Part shown: piece after piece, positions 25,701 to 36,164 of the stretch
Position numbering within the stretch: the stretch's first letter is position 1
Layout: every line of letters begins with the position of its first letter
Origin: Lithospermum erythrorhizon
Lineage: Eukaryota; Streptophyta; Magnoliopsida; Boraginales; Boraginaceae
Length of the DNA: 64,000 bases
Direction: 5' to 3'
NCBI GenBank assembly: GCA_019722365.1
Contig: JADFUC010000700.1
Span: 186,001-250,000 of the forward strand
The notes under the pieces: generated by a model
What the model was told of the DNA's origin: nothing
Seen by the model: the letters and a program-made list of their open reading frames with translations, nothing else
The model's database searches: none
Translations under genes and position numbers: made by a program

Positions 25701-26293
25701 GATATTTATTATCCACTGAGTCACATTGCTCAAACTCTCAAAGCACCAGACTGTGAATACGTGGCAATGCTATACGTGATCAATTTAATACTTTGTAATA
25801 TTTAGTACTCAAAAGAAGATATTATATGAACTGTACTATTATTATAATTTCATTCAAAACAAATTATTCTGAATTTAAAAGTTACTGTGAGTTAATAATT
25901 TGCTTAATATTTATAATTAGTAACCAATTTGCTATCATTCACACATGCTTGATTTCTCCAACGGAATTATAATGAAGATGTGTCATCTTTTCATGAATCC
26001 AATCGTGAGAAGAATATTTCAAATACACTTTTAACATGCAAGTATATATGCGTACTAATCATACATATTGCCATCAATTTAATATTAAAATTATATCTGT
26101 GGCCAATTTTAAACACCGTTAATATATTAAACATGCTTGGCAACCCATACATACATATTCATAACCTTGATTAATTATGTGTATTGGTATTGACGCACTA
26201 AATTACTGCGAATTCTTCAAATTATGTCCTTGCTAAAACCAAAGTATAATTAACTTATGTTTTTCATAATAAGTAAGAAAAGGCAATAACATA

Positions 26294-26302
26294 CTGATAC
26301 CA
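26294..26302 (-). other. Primer-binding site of copy A
   Basis: The minus strand reads TGGTATCAG two bases from the LTR edge. This is the copia initiator-Met tRNA type, as in the element at 1-2997. Confidence 0.72.
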
Positions 26303-26304
26303 AA

Positions 26305-26745
26305 TGTGCTCAAATTATACTATATGTATGTTCTACTAATTTATGAACATACAATAATGAAAGCCGAAATGATAAAGAACGAGGATCGACAGCTTTACCT
26401 CCAACCATTGCTATTGAAACTCGACTACCTTGGCTATAAAATAATACTGCTCCAAACTCTCACTCACTCATTGAAAGCATCATCGCTACGATAACGATAT
26501 GAATATAACTAAGAACAATATAAATGTATTTAGAAACAAGCAGAGATAACGAGCATGATTTTATCAGTTTCTTTAATCGTCAATATAATACAACGAAATT
26601 ACCATTTATGCGCCTCCAAGATACACAATAAGGTAACTGGAAGAACTCGGGTAAATAAGTAACCTAATTGATCACATCAAGTCGCTCCTCTTGTAAATCA
26701 CACTACTCATTGACAAAGACATCCACAATATACATTTTCATAACA
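26305..26745 (-). repeat. 5' LTR of copy A
   Basis: On the plus strand it starts TGTGCTCAAATT and ends ACATTTTCATAACA. Its right end (GACAAAGACATCCACAATA...) matches the right end of the copy B LTR (ACAAAGACATCCATAATA...), showing that A and B are the same family. Confidence 0.72.
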
Positions 26746-28640
26746 ATTATTTCGTTTTACTACTACTAATCAATATTAAATGTGAAATTGACTTTTTTAA
26801 TTCCTTTCATATATTGAATTCAACTCTATTAATTATTTCATCTATAGTTTATGATAAAAGATATTTTTATTTAAGTATAAAACTAACATGTTATATATAT
26901 TATAATAAAAAATTAAATTTTTGAAATAAAATATCTAATCTATTACTCCCTTCCATACTAAAATGATTGTCATTTTGATTTAAATATTCCAAATTAACAG
27001 TCTCTTTACGCTCTTCATCCATAAACATAATTTTCGATCGGAATAAAAATTTAATGTCAATATTAAAGTACATCAAAATATTATTATTTGATACTTTTAC
27101 CAAATATTATACAACATAAATAAAAATATTTGAATCAACATTTTAACTGCGGAAAATCCAAATTCAAACTCGACAATCTATCGTAATTTTTATGAAGATA
27201 GATACGTAACTCGACATTTTTTTATTTTAATTATTGAAATGTAATAATACAAAATATCACATAATAATTTAGATATATATTCTTTAATAATAGTAATTTT
27301 TGATTAAAAAATTATTTTTTAATTTATAATTGAATTATTATCATAAATTTTTTAGTATGGTAGACTAATCTATCAGATAAAATGAATTTACTTGTCATAT
27401 CATAAAATTAAAAAAATCAAAGGCAATATTATATCAAACACTTTTATTTGTCGGGTAAAGATGTCGTAGATTTTTATATAATTCTGGACGAAGATATTGA
27501 TAACGAAGATACGATAATTCAACATACGTACGAAAGTTTCAGAAACTTTCACATATTATAAGAGGATGATACCCAACCATGTTGAATTGCTATAAAAATT
27601 TTACGCAAAAATTAGATTTATTAATTATTAAATTGTTATAGGAGTCATTTTAAAACTTTTAGAAACATATTTTTCATCAATAAAAATATTATAATGTGGT
27701 AATATAAGAATTAAGAATGCAAAAGTTTTAAGAACACAAATCACACTTTTATGTGTTAGTGGCGATACGATTCTCAAGTGCAAAGCAGGCAAATATAAAA
27801 AAATCAGAGGCAAAATAATACTGAGAACTTTTAACACTGCTTGAGCATGCTTAAGGATCTGACTATATCCAATACCAAAACAAGAAATTGTATGGCTTCG
27901 AATTGTCGACTTGCTTCACTTGCACGTGTAACTTCAGCCAATATATTTTAAGATATTGCAAGTTACACGATACTTTTAACACTCAAATTATGATTTTTAC
28001 ACAACCTAATTTAAATGTTATACATTAATTTAAATTACATATTTAAGCACCTAATTTATACAAGTTTAATTAAGAAAAATACATAAAATCTAAATGTCTT
28101 TTTCCCCTGATCCAAACACTTTCTTTCAATGCGCGAATTTCAATATTAATTTTATTTCACTAACATACTTAATTAATATACCATCCCACAAAGATTAAGC
28201 CATCTTTTGACCTTTTATAGTTATATTTTAAATTTCGACCTTGTAAATATTTATTCATAGTTAGAGGACATTCACGAAAATATATTATGGAAAGAATTTG
28301 AAATGTATTTTCATGGGATATGGCCATCAAGCCTATACAATACAAACAAAAATATATACCACAAGCTTAAAATTACAACTAATAAAAAATAAAATTAGAT
28401 AATCTTTTCTTTTGACTTTAAGTGAAGATCATTTATTTAATATTTAATTATTTATTCTAAATAATAATACATATTTGTTGTTATTCATCATTTATTTAAT
28501 ATTTAATTACGATTCTATCTATCAATATTTATCAGACATTGCTTCATATTTCAAAGATTTAAAATAAAGTTCTAAAAAAATAAAATAAAAATCATCATGT
28601 CAACCACATCGATACAATAATATGATTATGCACAATAGAA
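26746..28640. other. AT-rich intergenic sequence
   Basis: Very AT-rich DNA between copy A and the TruA-like gene. Only short frames occur and none shows family resemblance. The pseudouridine synthase promoter should lie near its right end, but I see no convincing TATA box. Confidence 0.5.
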
Positions 28641-31600
28641 ATGCAAAGATATTTGATTGCAATAGAATACATTGGTAGCCGCTTCTCAGGCGCTCAAATA
28701 CAAGCTCCTATTTTCAGAACAGTCGTTGGGGTTCTCCAGGTCTCCAAAATCACTCCCCGATTATTCTAAATCAAACAATGATACATATTTATAATAATAG
28801 TAACTATTATTGTGTGCAGAAAGCATTTCATAAGTTCATCGGCCAGCCTGTCTCCGTAGTTTGCTCCAGCAGAACTGTATGTTGCCTTTGCGTATTCGTA
28901 TTCGTATTCGTCTTCGTCTTCGTCTTCCTCTTCCTCTTCCTCTTTCACTTACATGTTCATGTTTTAGGATGCTGGAGTTCATGCTTTGTCCAATGTTTTC
29001 CATGTCGATGTCCAAAGGATAAGTAAGAGGAAACCTAATCAACTGGTCAGTTTTCTTTACCCTTTCATTTATTACACTATCTACTCTTCTTATCTATTCA
29101 CTATTTTCAATTAGTAGATAGTCTTTTTACTCTTTGCATTTCGCTCTTGGTCAACTCAAAAACAGCCTCACTAAAAAGGTCTCGGATCCCCCCTTAGCTT
29201 GCTTAGGCAGTAGCCTCTATCAAAACATGTTAATGTTACTGTTGAAGTGGTGAGTGGCTGAGTTTAAAGCCCGCCCCCCTTCAGAGGTAGAGAATTAAGG
29301 AAAATGAAATCAATTCCTATACAAAAGCTAATCATCTATGATACAACAAATCTTTACCAAAAATACATGACAAGATATCTAAATATATGTGATTGAGACA
29401 AGATATCCAAAAATATCGCAATAGTAATCTACCATTTATTGCGCAGCTTCACGTGTTGCATTATTACTTTTCGGTTGGATTTGAACTAACATAATGAAGT
29501 TTAATGATTACTCTGTTCTGCCTACAGTTACCACCCCATGATCCTGCAGTGGTTAAGAGAGCTGTAAACCATTTCCTCCAGGTTCGTTTTCCCCCATTCA
29601 AATCCATTGGATTTCTTTACCTTGATCAGTGAGTAGGAAAGAAAGTACATCAAACCATAGGTTAACAAGTCTTCTTCGATAGTTTTTAAGTTGCTTAGCA
29701 AACTAAGGGGTTTTGTCCCCTTCTTTATAGATAACTCTATTACTTATTTTTCATTTCTTATGAGGTGGTAAAGTACTTTGTTTTTTGGAGTACAGTTTCA
29801 AAATATTTCTAGTGGTTGGAAATCTTATCTTTTTGTTCATAACCACTTTAGAATATTTTCTTCATTGTTTTGGCAGAAAAATGAGGGTGACATTTCAGTA
29901 ATTGATGTGCGATCTGTTCCACCTAATTTCCATTCGAGGTATCAAGCCATAGAACGCACGTAGGTATCAACGAATGAAGCTTCTCTAACTCGACACATTT
30001 ATCTTTTTTCCCTCCAAGGGTCTAAGTAAGCTTGAGCCTTGTTTTGTTGTCACTTCTGGGTGAATTTTTTCACTCTTCAGATACTTTTACCGGTTGTTAT
30101 CTGGTCCAGAAGCTTTGTCCACTTTCGAGAAAGATCGGGCTTGGCATGTGCCTGAGGAAATAGATATTCTTGCTATGCAGGTTTTCATAAGATTTCGTCG
30201 AACGAATTTTAATGAATTTTTAAATCTATATTTTAATAGAAGGCTAATATTTTTTAAGGAAGCGTGCAAAGTTCTTGTTGGGCAACATGATTTCAGCTCT
30301 TTCAGGGCTGCTGGTTGTGAGGTTTGTTATTGTTCTTAGTCTTTTCCTTGTCGTGTTGACTATAGTCGACGACATTATTTTTCCATCTTATGTACCCGAT
30401 TAGCTCTTTTGGTCTTTCTATGTCCTTATGGAGTCAAATATTTTATAGTCTCTTGATATAATGAAAATAAATCAAAATGGTTCAATACACTTCATATTAA
30501 TTGTGAAGTACAGAGTAGTAGATAGTGTTTGCAGCTTGGCTCTTGGAGTGATTTGGAAGCGATGCCACTGGGTTGCTGCTACCCGGTGTTAGATTATTAT
30601 ATTAATCTAATTATATTATGGTCCATATAATATGAAAAGTCTAATTCTTTATTAAGAGATTTAAGTTGATGGTTATTAAATCTTAAAGTTAAGAATTAAT
30701 GGGTGTAAATTCTAACCATCTCTTCTCCCTCATTAAACTTTATTTAAGAATGCAATTAGAGAGATCATTAGTGTTAAGACGCTTTTAGTTTATCTTGAAA
30801 CCTTATTGTATATAAGGAAACATGCATAACTTGTATTATACCATCTAAAAAGTGTTAAAAGTAGCAGGAGAGAGAAGAGAGAAAGAGAAGAAGTTAAAAG
30901 TTAAATGCTTAAATGTATTACATAACGGATGAAGGTATATTAACATGGGAGTGAATTATATGATTAAAGAGTGTAAAAGATCACCAAAGTTAAAATATTA
31001 TACTTACAACGGACCCTCCCCCAGCGCTTTCGTAGGCATTGGAGTCGTGGTTATTGTTGAGGTGGCATATTTATGCCAACATTAAAGAAAGGCTCACATC
31101 AGTATGTATGCTATTTTGCACCTCAACTTAAATATAAGTTCTCCGCATGTATATGAGCAGAACTTTGGAACTGCAAGCCTGGTAATACAAATGTTTCTAT
31201 TCTGTATTTTAACGATTGAAGCACTTTTGTAAATGGCAGGCAAAGTCACCCATCAGAACATTGGAAGAACTGAGTGTCATTGAAGTCACCTCAACACCAT
31301 ATTTCCCATCAATCTTTGAGAGGAAACAATTAGGGATAAATTTTGCTGGTGATCTGGCTAATGAAGAGTTTGGCATGAGGAGAAGAAATCAATGTCTTGT
31401 AGTTACTGCAAGGTCACGCTCTTTCCTTTACCATCAGGTTGGGTGCTCTTTTGGTTTTTTTCTCACATCTGGAATTAGTGTGCTTACAATTGTATTCATG
31501 GGTATCGGTTATCTTGGTGGCAGGTTAGATTACTAGTGGGTGTCCTGAAATCAGTTGGTACAGGAGATTTAACTGTTCTCGATGGTAATATTGTTGTAAG

Positions 31601-31777
31601 CTCTAAACATTAACTCTACAGAACCAGTTGATGTGTAGATCTCATTACCCTTTGCTTGCTTCTGGCCTTGCAGTTGAACGCATTTTGAAGGCGAAGACAG
31701 TGACAGCTGCAAGTCCTATGGCTCCAGCAGGTGGTCTCTATCTTGGTCAGGTGAAATATGATTTGCCTGACCAATGA
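28641..31777 (+). CDS. TruA-family tRNA pseudouridine synthase
   Basis: Exons: 28641-28739, 28820-28876, 28968-29045, 29528-29581, 29877-29959, 30081-30180, 30259-30321, 31240-31437, 31524-31584, 31674-31777; 298 residues, all introns GT/AG. The start MQRYLIAIEYIGSRFSGAQ is the family's first strand and loop. The catalytic Asp is residue 53 in SSRTDAGVHALSNVFHVDV. Further landmarks are RYFYRLL-type YFYRLLSG, the EACKVLVGQHDFSSFRAAGC block, and SRSFLYHQVRLLVGVL, the late conserved helix. The family converts uridine to pseudouridine in tRNA anticodon arms (positions 38-40 in bacteria). The target here is not predictable. I see no organelle signal before the ATG, but an extra upstream exon cannot be excluded. 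The 918 bp intron 7 (30322-31239) contains a possible LTR. Confidence 0.9.
28891..28945 (+). repeat. Hexamer/trimer microsatellite within a short intron
   Basis: Runs of CGTATT, then CGTCTT, then CCTCTT units fill most of the 91 bp intron 28877-28967 of the TruA-like gene. The pyrimidine-rich part lies just upstream of the 3' splice site. Confidence 0.85.
30587..31081 (+). repeat. Possible solo LTR inside intron 7 of the TruA-like gene
   Basis: This 495 bp AT-rich stretch begins TGTTAGATTATT and ends TTATGCCAACA. It contains a TATA-like TGTATATAAGG near 30809, as LTRs do. No flanking 5 bp duplication is visible and no partner copy is in the window, so the call rests on the ends and composition only. 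Confidence 0.35.
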
Positions 31778-31911
31778 TGGCAATCATTTTTATCCTCTGT
31801 AGACGAGGTTAATAATCGTGAAGTCAACATATCAACTATATTGTACTCCATATTGGTAAATATGGACCTCCGGGGCAGAATCTCATTTAACCCATGAACC
31901 CTAGAAATATA

Positions 31912-32170
31912 GTTTTTTGTTGAACAATACACGTCATTTGAATGCCAGAGCTTTGTGTTGGTGAAATCTAAGATAATACTGTAGTTTGAACATCGCTTGC
32001 AAACTCAATTTATCAATGCACCTTTATCAAACTCCTTTATGTTTATATGCTGAAAAGATAGCTTAGTGTTTTGTTGAACAACACAACATCATTTAAATGC
32101 CGGGACTTAGTTTGTTGGTGAAATGAAAAACAGTTCTGTAGTAGTTTGAACCTTGCTAGCAAACTTCGTT
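31912..32170 (+). repeat. Two-copy direct repeat downstream of the TruA-like gene
   Basis: The block at about 31912-32010 (starting near TTTTTTGTTGAACAATAC) recurs in diverged form at about 32067-32170 (TGTTTTGTTGAACAACAC). Both copies continue through TTGGTGAAAT and GTAGTTTGAAC. Period ~155 bp, cause unknown. Confidence 0.7.
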
Positions 32171-32209
32171 TTGGAAATAAATGAGATTAGAGCATGCGAT
32201 CAACTAGGG

Positions 32210-32580
32210 TTATGTTAGGGTTGAATGCCCTTGCAATCTAGCTGAAGAAAGTTTCAAGAAAGAGCAAAGACAAAAATTAATGTAGTTTTTGTTAGGGTTG
32301 AATGTCAAGTTTGATGCAATAAAAAATCAAGTTCTTATGATGAATCCTTCGCCTACAGTTAGCAAAATACACTATGATTGCTCAAGTTGAAAGAAAGTCC
32401 AGTATCAATTTCAATCATAGTTTCTTGGATCATGGAGATGACAATTGTGCCATGTTTGTAAATCCCCCTTATGTTGACACTAAGAAATTCAAGAAGTGAG
32501 ATGAGAGGAAGCCTTTCCTCAAATGTGATCATTGCAGTATGAAGGGGCATTCAAAAGAGACTTCAGTATGCCTTGTGCCA
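32210..32580 (+). pseudogene. Copia gag fragment with zinc-knuckle remnant
   Basis: Plus-strand pieces read FLLGLNVKFDAIKNQVLMM and, after frame breaks, KCDHCSMKGHSKETS. These match the end of the copia gag (UBN2) domain and its CCHC zinc knuckle, with the last Cys replaced by Ser. Several in-frame stops and shifts are present and no LTR borders are seen nearby. Confidence 0.72.
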
Positions 32581-32599
32581 TTTATAAAGAACAAATGAT

Positions 32600-33060
32600 T
32601 TATTGGATTGTTCTGTTGTGGAGCTAGCCTATTCAAGAACTGGAGGTTGCACACTTGCACCATAATATTGTAGAACTAGAGAAAGTTATGTTAGTTATGG
32701 GTGGCCTGCCCGAGTACCTGTTAGTTAGTTGCTTGCAATTGCACATATTCGTATTGATATAGTAATATTGAAATAAGGTTCCTATCTTTGCCTGCTTGCT
32801 TGATTTTTATTTCACATGGCATGCGCTTTAGTTGATTTCAAACAAATATAAGTTGAGCCAAAGGATGTCCTGAATAAAATAAGTCTTAATGAAAGCATCG
32901 AGTTGAAGAATTCTTGTAAACTTCTTCTATCCATTGGCTTTAGGGAAGGAATCTATCCATCTTATCTCATGTTATCATTCTAATTAACAACAGACTTCGG
33001 TCACCTTTTGTTCACTCTTCATCTACACTTATTCTTTCCTTCCCACCTTTTCCCTTCTCC
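32600..33060. other. Intergenic sequence before the thaumatin-like gene
   Basis: I see no gene in this stretch. The thaumatin-like promoter follows with a TATA box at 33069. Confidence 0.45.
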
Positions 33061-33068
33061 TACAAATC

Positions 33069-33075
33069 TATATAA
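33069..33075 (+). promoter_or_regulatory. TATA box of the thaumatin-like gene
   Basis: TATATAA lies 79-85 bp upstream of the ATG at 33154, a normal distance for a plant promoter with a ~50 bp leader. Confidence 0.6.
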
Positions 33076-33153
33076 TGCCTAGAGGATTTCTAAGACGATG
33101 TGCATATCATTTTTCTTGCATACAAACAAAAGAAGATATCATAGAAAAACATA

Positions 33154-34678
33154 ATGGACAGACATCAACGCCTTCCATTGCCACTGCTATTTATTGTTAC
33201 AGCGCTCCTACTAGGTATCGTTTCATTCTTTAATACAATATTTTGTGTTGTTTCTTGTTATTGCTTAATAAATTGACTTTACTCCAAAAAATTTAAAGTT
33301 AAGCAAATTTGTTAATAAGCATGTGAAAAAGCAATGTTAAAGGGACTCTGGATGATCGTTAGAGTATAATTTATAATGACCAACTATATTTTATTAGTTA
33401 CACATAATACGTAGTATTTCTTACTTGGTCTTTGTGAGGGACATACATACTAACATTATTAAAGGAAAGCTAAATCGTTCAACTTTAAATGTTCTGATCT
33501 ATTGTTTATTTGTGTTGATTTGAATATGCAGAAATGAAATTATGCAATTGTGCAAGAGTGTTCACTATGGTTAACAATTGCAAAGAGACAATATGGCCTG
33601 CGGTGACTCCAGGAGATAATTTCAATGGTGGTGGATTTGCTTTAAAACCTGGGCAGTCTCTTGTTTTTAATGCTCCTGTGGGTTGGCAAGGGAGGATATG
33701 GGGTCGATCAGGTTGCAATTTTGACAAGAATGAAAATGGTACATGTCTAACTGGAAATTGTGGCACGTCTCTCAAATGTGCAGGTTCAGGGAAGCCTCCG
33801 GCTTCGCTTGCGGAATTTACCCTCGCCACGCTTGATTTTTACGATGTTAGCCTTGTCGATGGATTCAACTTGCCGTTATCGGTGACACCACTGAACGGAA
33901 AGGGGAATTGCAGCGCTGCTGGATGTGATGCTGATTTGAGGAATAGCTGCCCCCAGGAGCTCTCTGTTAAGGCTAATGGGAAGACAATTGCATGTAGAAG
34001 TGCTTGTGATGTTTTTGATACTGACGAGTATTGTTGTAGGGGTCTTCATGGAAATCCAAGTACTTGCCAACCAACATATTATTCTAAACTCTTTAAGAAG
34101 GCATGCCCTACTGCTTATAGTTATGCATATGATGACCCTACCAGCATTTTCACTTGCTCTGGCCCAGATTATGTCATTGCTTTTTGCTCAACCAGGTTGG
34201 TAATTTGGTTACACTAATACACTACTCCTATAAGTTTGTATATTTTCGGGAATTAGTACCAAGTTTTCAAACAAGAGATGAAAATATATACTCCCTTCAT
34301 CCCTTAATGTTTGGAACTTTTTCCGTTCATGAAAATCCTTAAAATAAAGGTCATTTGTGAAACAAAGAATTGTAAGGAAAAATTAAAATGTAAGATGAAT
34401 TTAATTTAATTTCAAATGTCCCTGCATTTAGGTATGGAGGGAGTTAAGCAACTACTACCTATTAAATTCGGACTATTCTTGATGAATATTTTGGAAATTC
34501 GGATTTTAAATATATGTTTACACCTAATTAAGTGGTCTCTATTTTTTCCAGAAAACGACCAGTTTGTTCATATCATGACAACAAATTGGTTTGTAGCAAG
34601 GCGAAAAGGTCAATTGCATCAAATAGGAAATGGTGGGCTTTGCTAATTACAACTCTGATTATGGCGATTGATTTCTAA
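33154..34678 (+). CDS. Thaumatin-like protein (PR-5 family) with C-terminal membrane-anchor tail
   Basis: Exons: 33154-33214, 33532-34195, 34552-34678; 283 residues. A hydrophobic N-terminal segment (LPLPLLFIVTALLL) is a likely signal peptide; the short first exon plus long second exon is common for this family. The thaumatin domain begins near ARVFTMVNNCKETIWPAV and contains 16 Cys, the full set for eight disulfides. The family signature region reads CLTGNCGTSLKC; the usual Asp of TGDC is Asn here. Exon 3 adds a basic, Cys-containing linker and a hydrophobic end (WWALLITTLIMAID), consistent with GPI attachment or a membrane segment; this is inferred. Family members act in pathogen defence, some as antifungal proteins or beta-glucan binders. 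A Stowaway-type MITE lies in intron 2. Confidence 0.9.
34291..34444. mobile_element. Stowaway-like MITE in intron 2 of the thaumatin-like gene
   Basis: The ends CTCCCTTCATCCC and GGTATGGAGGGAG are inverted repeats of the Stowaway (Tc1/mariner) type, flanked by TA on both sides (34289-34290 and 34445-34446). It is 154 bp and has no coding capacity. Confidence 0.8.
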
Positions 34679-34904
34679 ACTAACTTGTACACTCTTAGTA
34701 AATATACCCATCTTTTTATTTTTTGTTTCATTTTGTTAATTCCTGCTGTTTCGCTTTTTTTGTATAATGTGTTTCAAATGAATGTATGATCCAAATTCCT
34801 ACATATGGTATATATAAGTCAAAAACATTTTTTAAGCATAAAAATGTTTTTTACTGTTCGATAGAAATAATCACTAGTGGAATCTAGTGGCCACATTTAT
34901 TACT

Positions 34905-35917
34905 ACCGTGTGAGGCGTCAGAAACGAACCCCGAAACCGATTCGATTTCGAAAGATTCGCCTTTAAATAGCTTCGATCTCGAGTGCTCAAACGTAGAACC
35001 GAACCTTAAAAAATTATTATTCGCTAAACCGGTACCTAAACGACTCGAAAAGCCACTGACCAAATTGCTTCATCATCACTTACCCAATAATTCCCCCCAC
35101 ACGATTAGTCCAATAATTCTCCTTTCCTGATCCAATAATTCCATCCCCCTCACGTATTAATCCAATAATTCCCTTCCCTGATCCAATAATTCCCCCGGCC
35201 CTATGTATTAGTCCATTAGTCCGAATTGACCGCCCAATACCCAAACCTCAAAAATTCCAGCATATAACTCTCGCCCTATGTCCCTATTAACCATTAGGTC
35301 ATTTTCTCATTTGCTTTTCCTTTCTTTGTTTTCCTCTCAATTATCTCTCAAACCCTATCAATGATGTTTTAAGTTCATTTGTTCTTTATCATGTATGATG
35401 TTAGTTATAATCTAAACCTTCCGAAGTTAATCAAGCGGTAACTGAATTCTGAGCTTAAATAGCCTGACTTCAGCTGATAATTGATCTCGCGCTCGACTTC
35501 GTTTGCATGCTTGTTCTACTCTTTAAGACGAGATTTTATTTGGTATGTTTGTTATACTTTTTAAGGCGATTTATGATATTTTTTAAATTATAAACCGGTA
35601 TAATCGATCCGAGACGATCTTGGTACGACATCTGGGCTGTTTAAAGCCACGGCGTCTCGTGACTTTTTATCAAGAAACATAAATCAGCCTAGTAAGTTCA
35701 TAAACAAAATATGATTAATCGAGTTTTTTCGAACGGTTCGAAAAACAGCCAAATTGAAATTTAATAGTATTCTAAAATTGACCTCGAACTCGAAATGAAT
35801 ATGAAAATTGATATTCTACCAAATCGAGCCGAGTTTGTCGAATAATATGTTCAAATTGAACTAACCGAATTTGAACATCGGGGATATTCGGTTCGATTCG
35901 ACTCTCTTTACAACCTC
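34905..35917. repeat. Unclassified repeat region rich in GAACCG/CGGTTC motifs
   Basis: Both ends of this ~1 kb stretch carry related motifs in opposite orientation (CGAACCCCGAAACCGATTCG near 34923; ATTCGGTTCGATTCG near 35886), as seen at subterminal regions of some plant DNA transposons. Exact terminal inverted repeats and a target duplication are not evident. No coding frame is recognisable. Confidence 0.35.
35081..35197 (+). repeat. Minisatellite-like CCAATAATTCC repeats
   Basis: CCAATAATTC recurs five times at spacings of roughly 25-35 bp, often preceded by CCTGAT or TTAGT/TTAAT. It lies inside the repeat region above. Confidence 0.8.
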
Positions 35918-35919
35918 TA

Positions 35920-36162
35920 CTCTTCTTGTTTAATTCAAAACGACGTTATTTTTAAAAAATCGGCGCAGCTGACCATCAATTATTAATTATTAATTGTTTT
36001 AACAAATATAAAATTTATATAATTAGATTCGTCTTTAAAAATACTTTCATAATATTATTTCTAATAATTTTTAAAATTATAGCTTAAAGAAAGAATCGAC
36101 TTGGCCAAAACTCCATCTCGATTTTTCAAAACGACAATCATTTTGGATTGGATTGGAGGTAG
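35920..36162. mobile_element. Probable diverged Stowaway-like MITE
   Basis: The left end CTCTTCTTGTTTAATTCAAA and right end TTTGGATTGGATTGGAGGTAG are approximate inverted repeats, with TA on each side (35918-35919, 36163-36164). Its interior (TTAGATTCGTCTTTAAAAATACTTTCATAATATT region) resembles the MITE at 42065-42293, which supports the call. Confidence 0.55.
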
Positions 36163-36164
36163 TA

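Larger units (their letters stand above)
11470..26745 (-). mobile_element. Decayed Ty1-copia element, 'copy A', split by a nested LTR element
   Basis: The minus-strand order is 5' LTR (26305-26745), primer-binding site (26294-26302), decayed body and an eroded 3' LTR (about 11470-11715) next to a CCCCCTTGG polypurine-tract complement. Without the 8.4 kb insertion at 14323-22744 the element is about 6.9 kb. The stretch near 11990-12060 matches the end of copia RNase H in copy B. Recurrent phrases such as the lysine-rich AAAACCTTACCAAGAAAA at 13450-13490 are shared with copy B at 46540-46580. Stops occur everywhere, so nothing is encoded. Diverged LTRs and the insertion show it is old. The outer limit of the 3' LTR is approximate. 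Confidence 0.78.

Noticed and set aside
28766..29042. Acidic or basic low-complexity frames opposite the TruA exons
   Set aside because: They arise from translating the CGTCTT/CCTCTT microsatellite.
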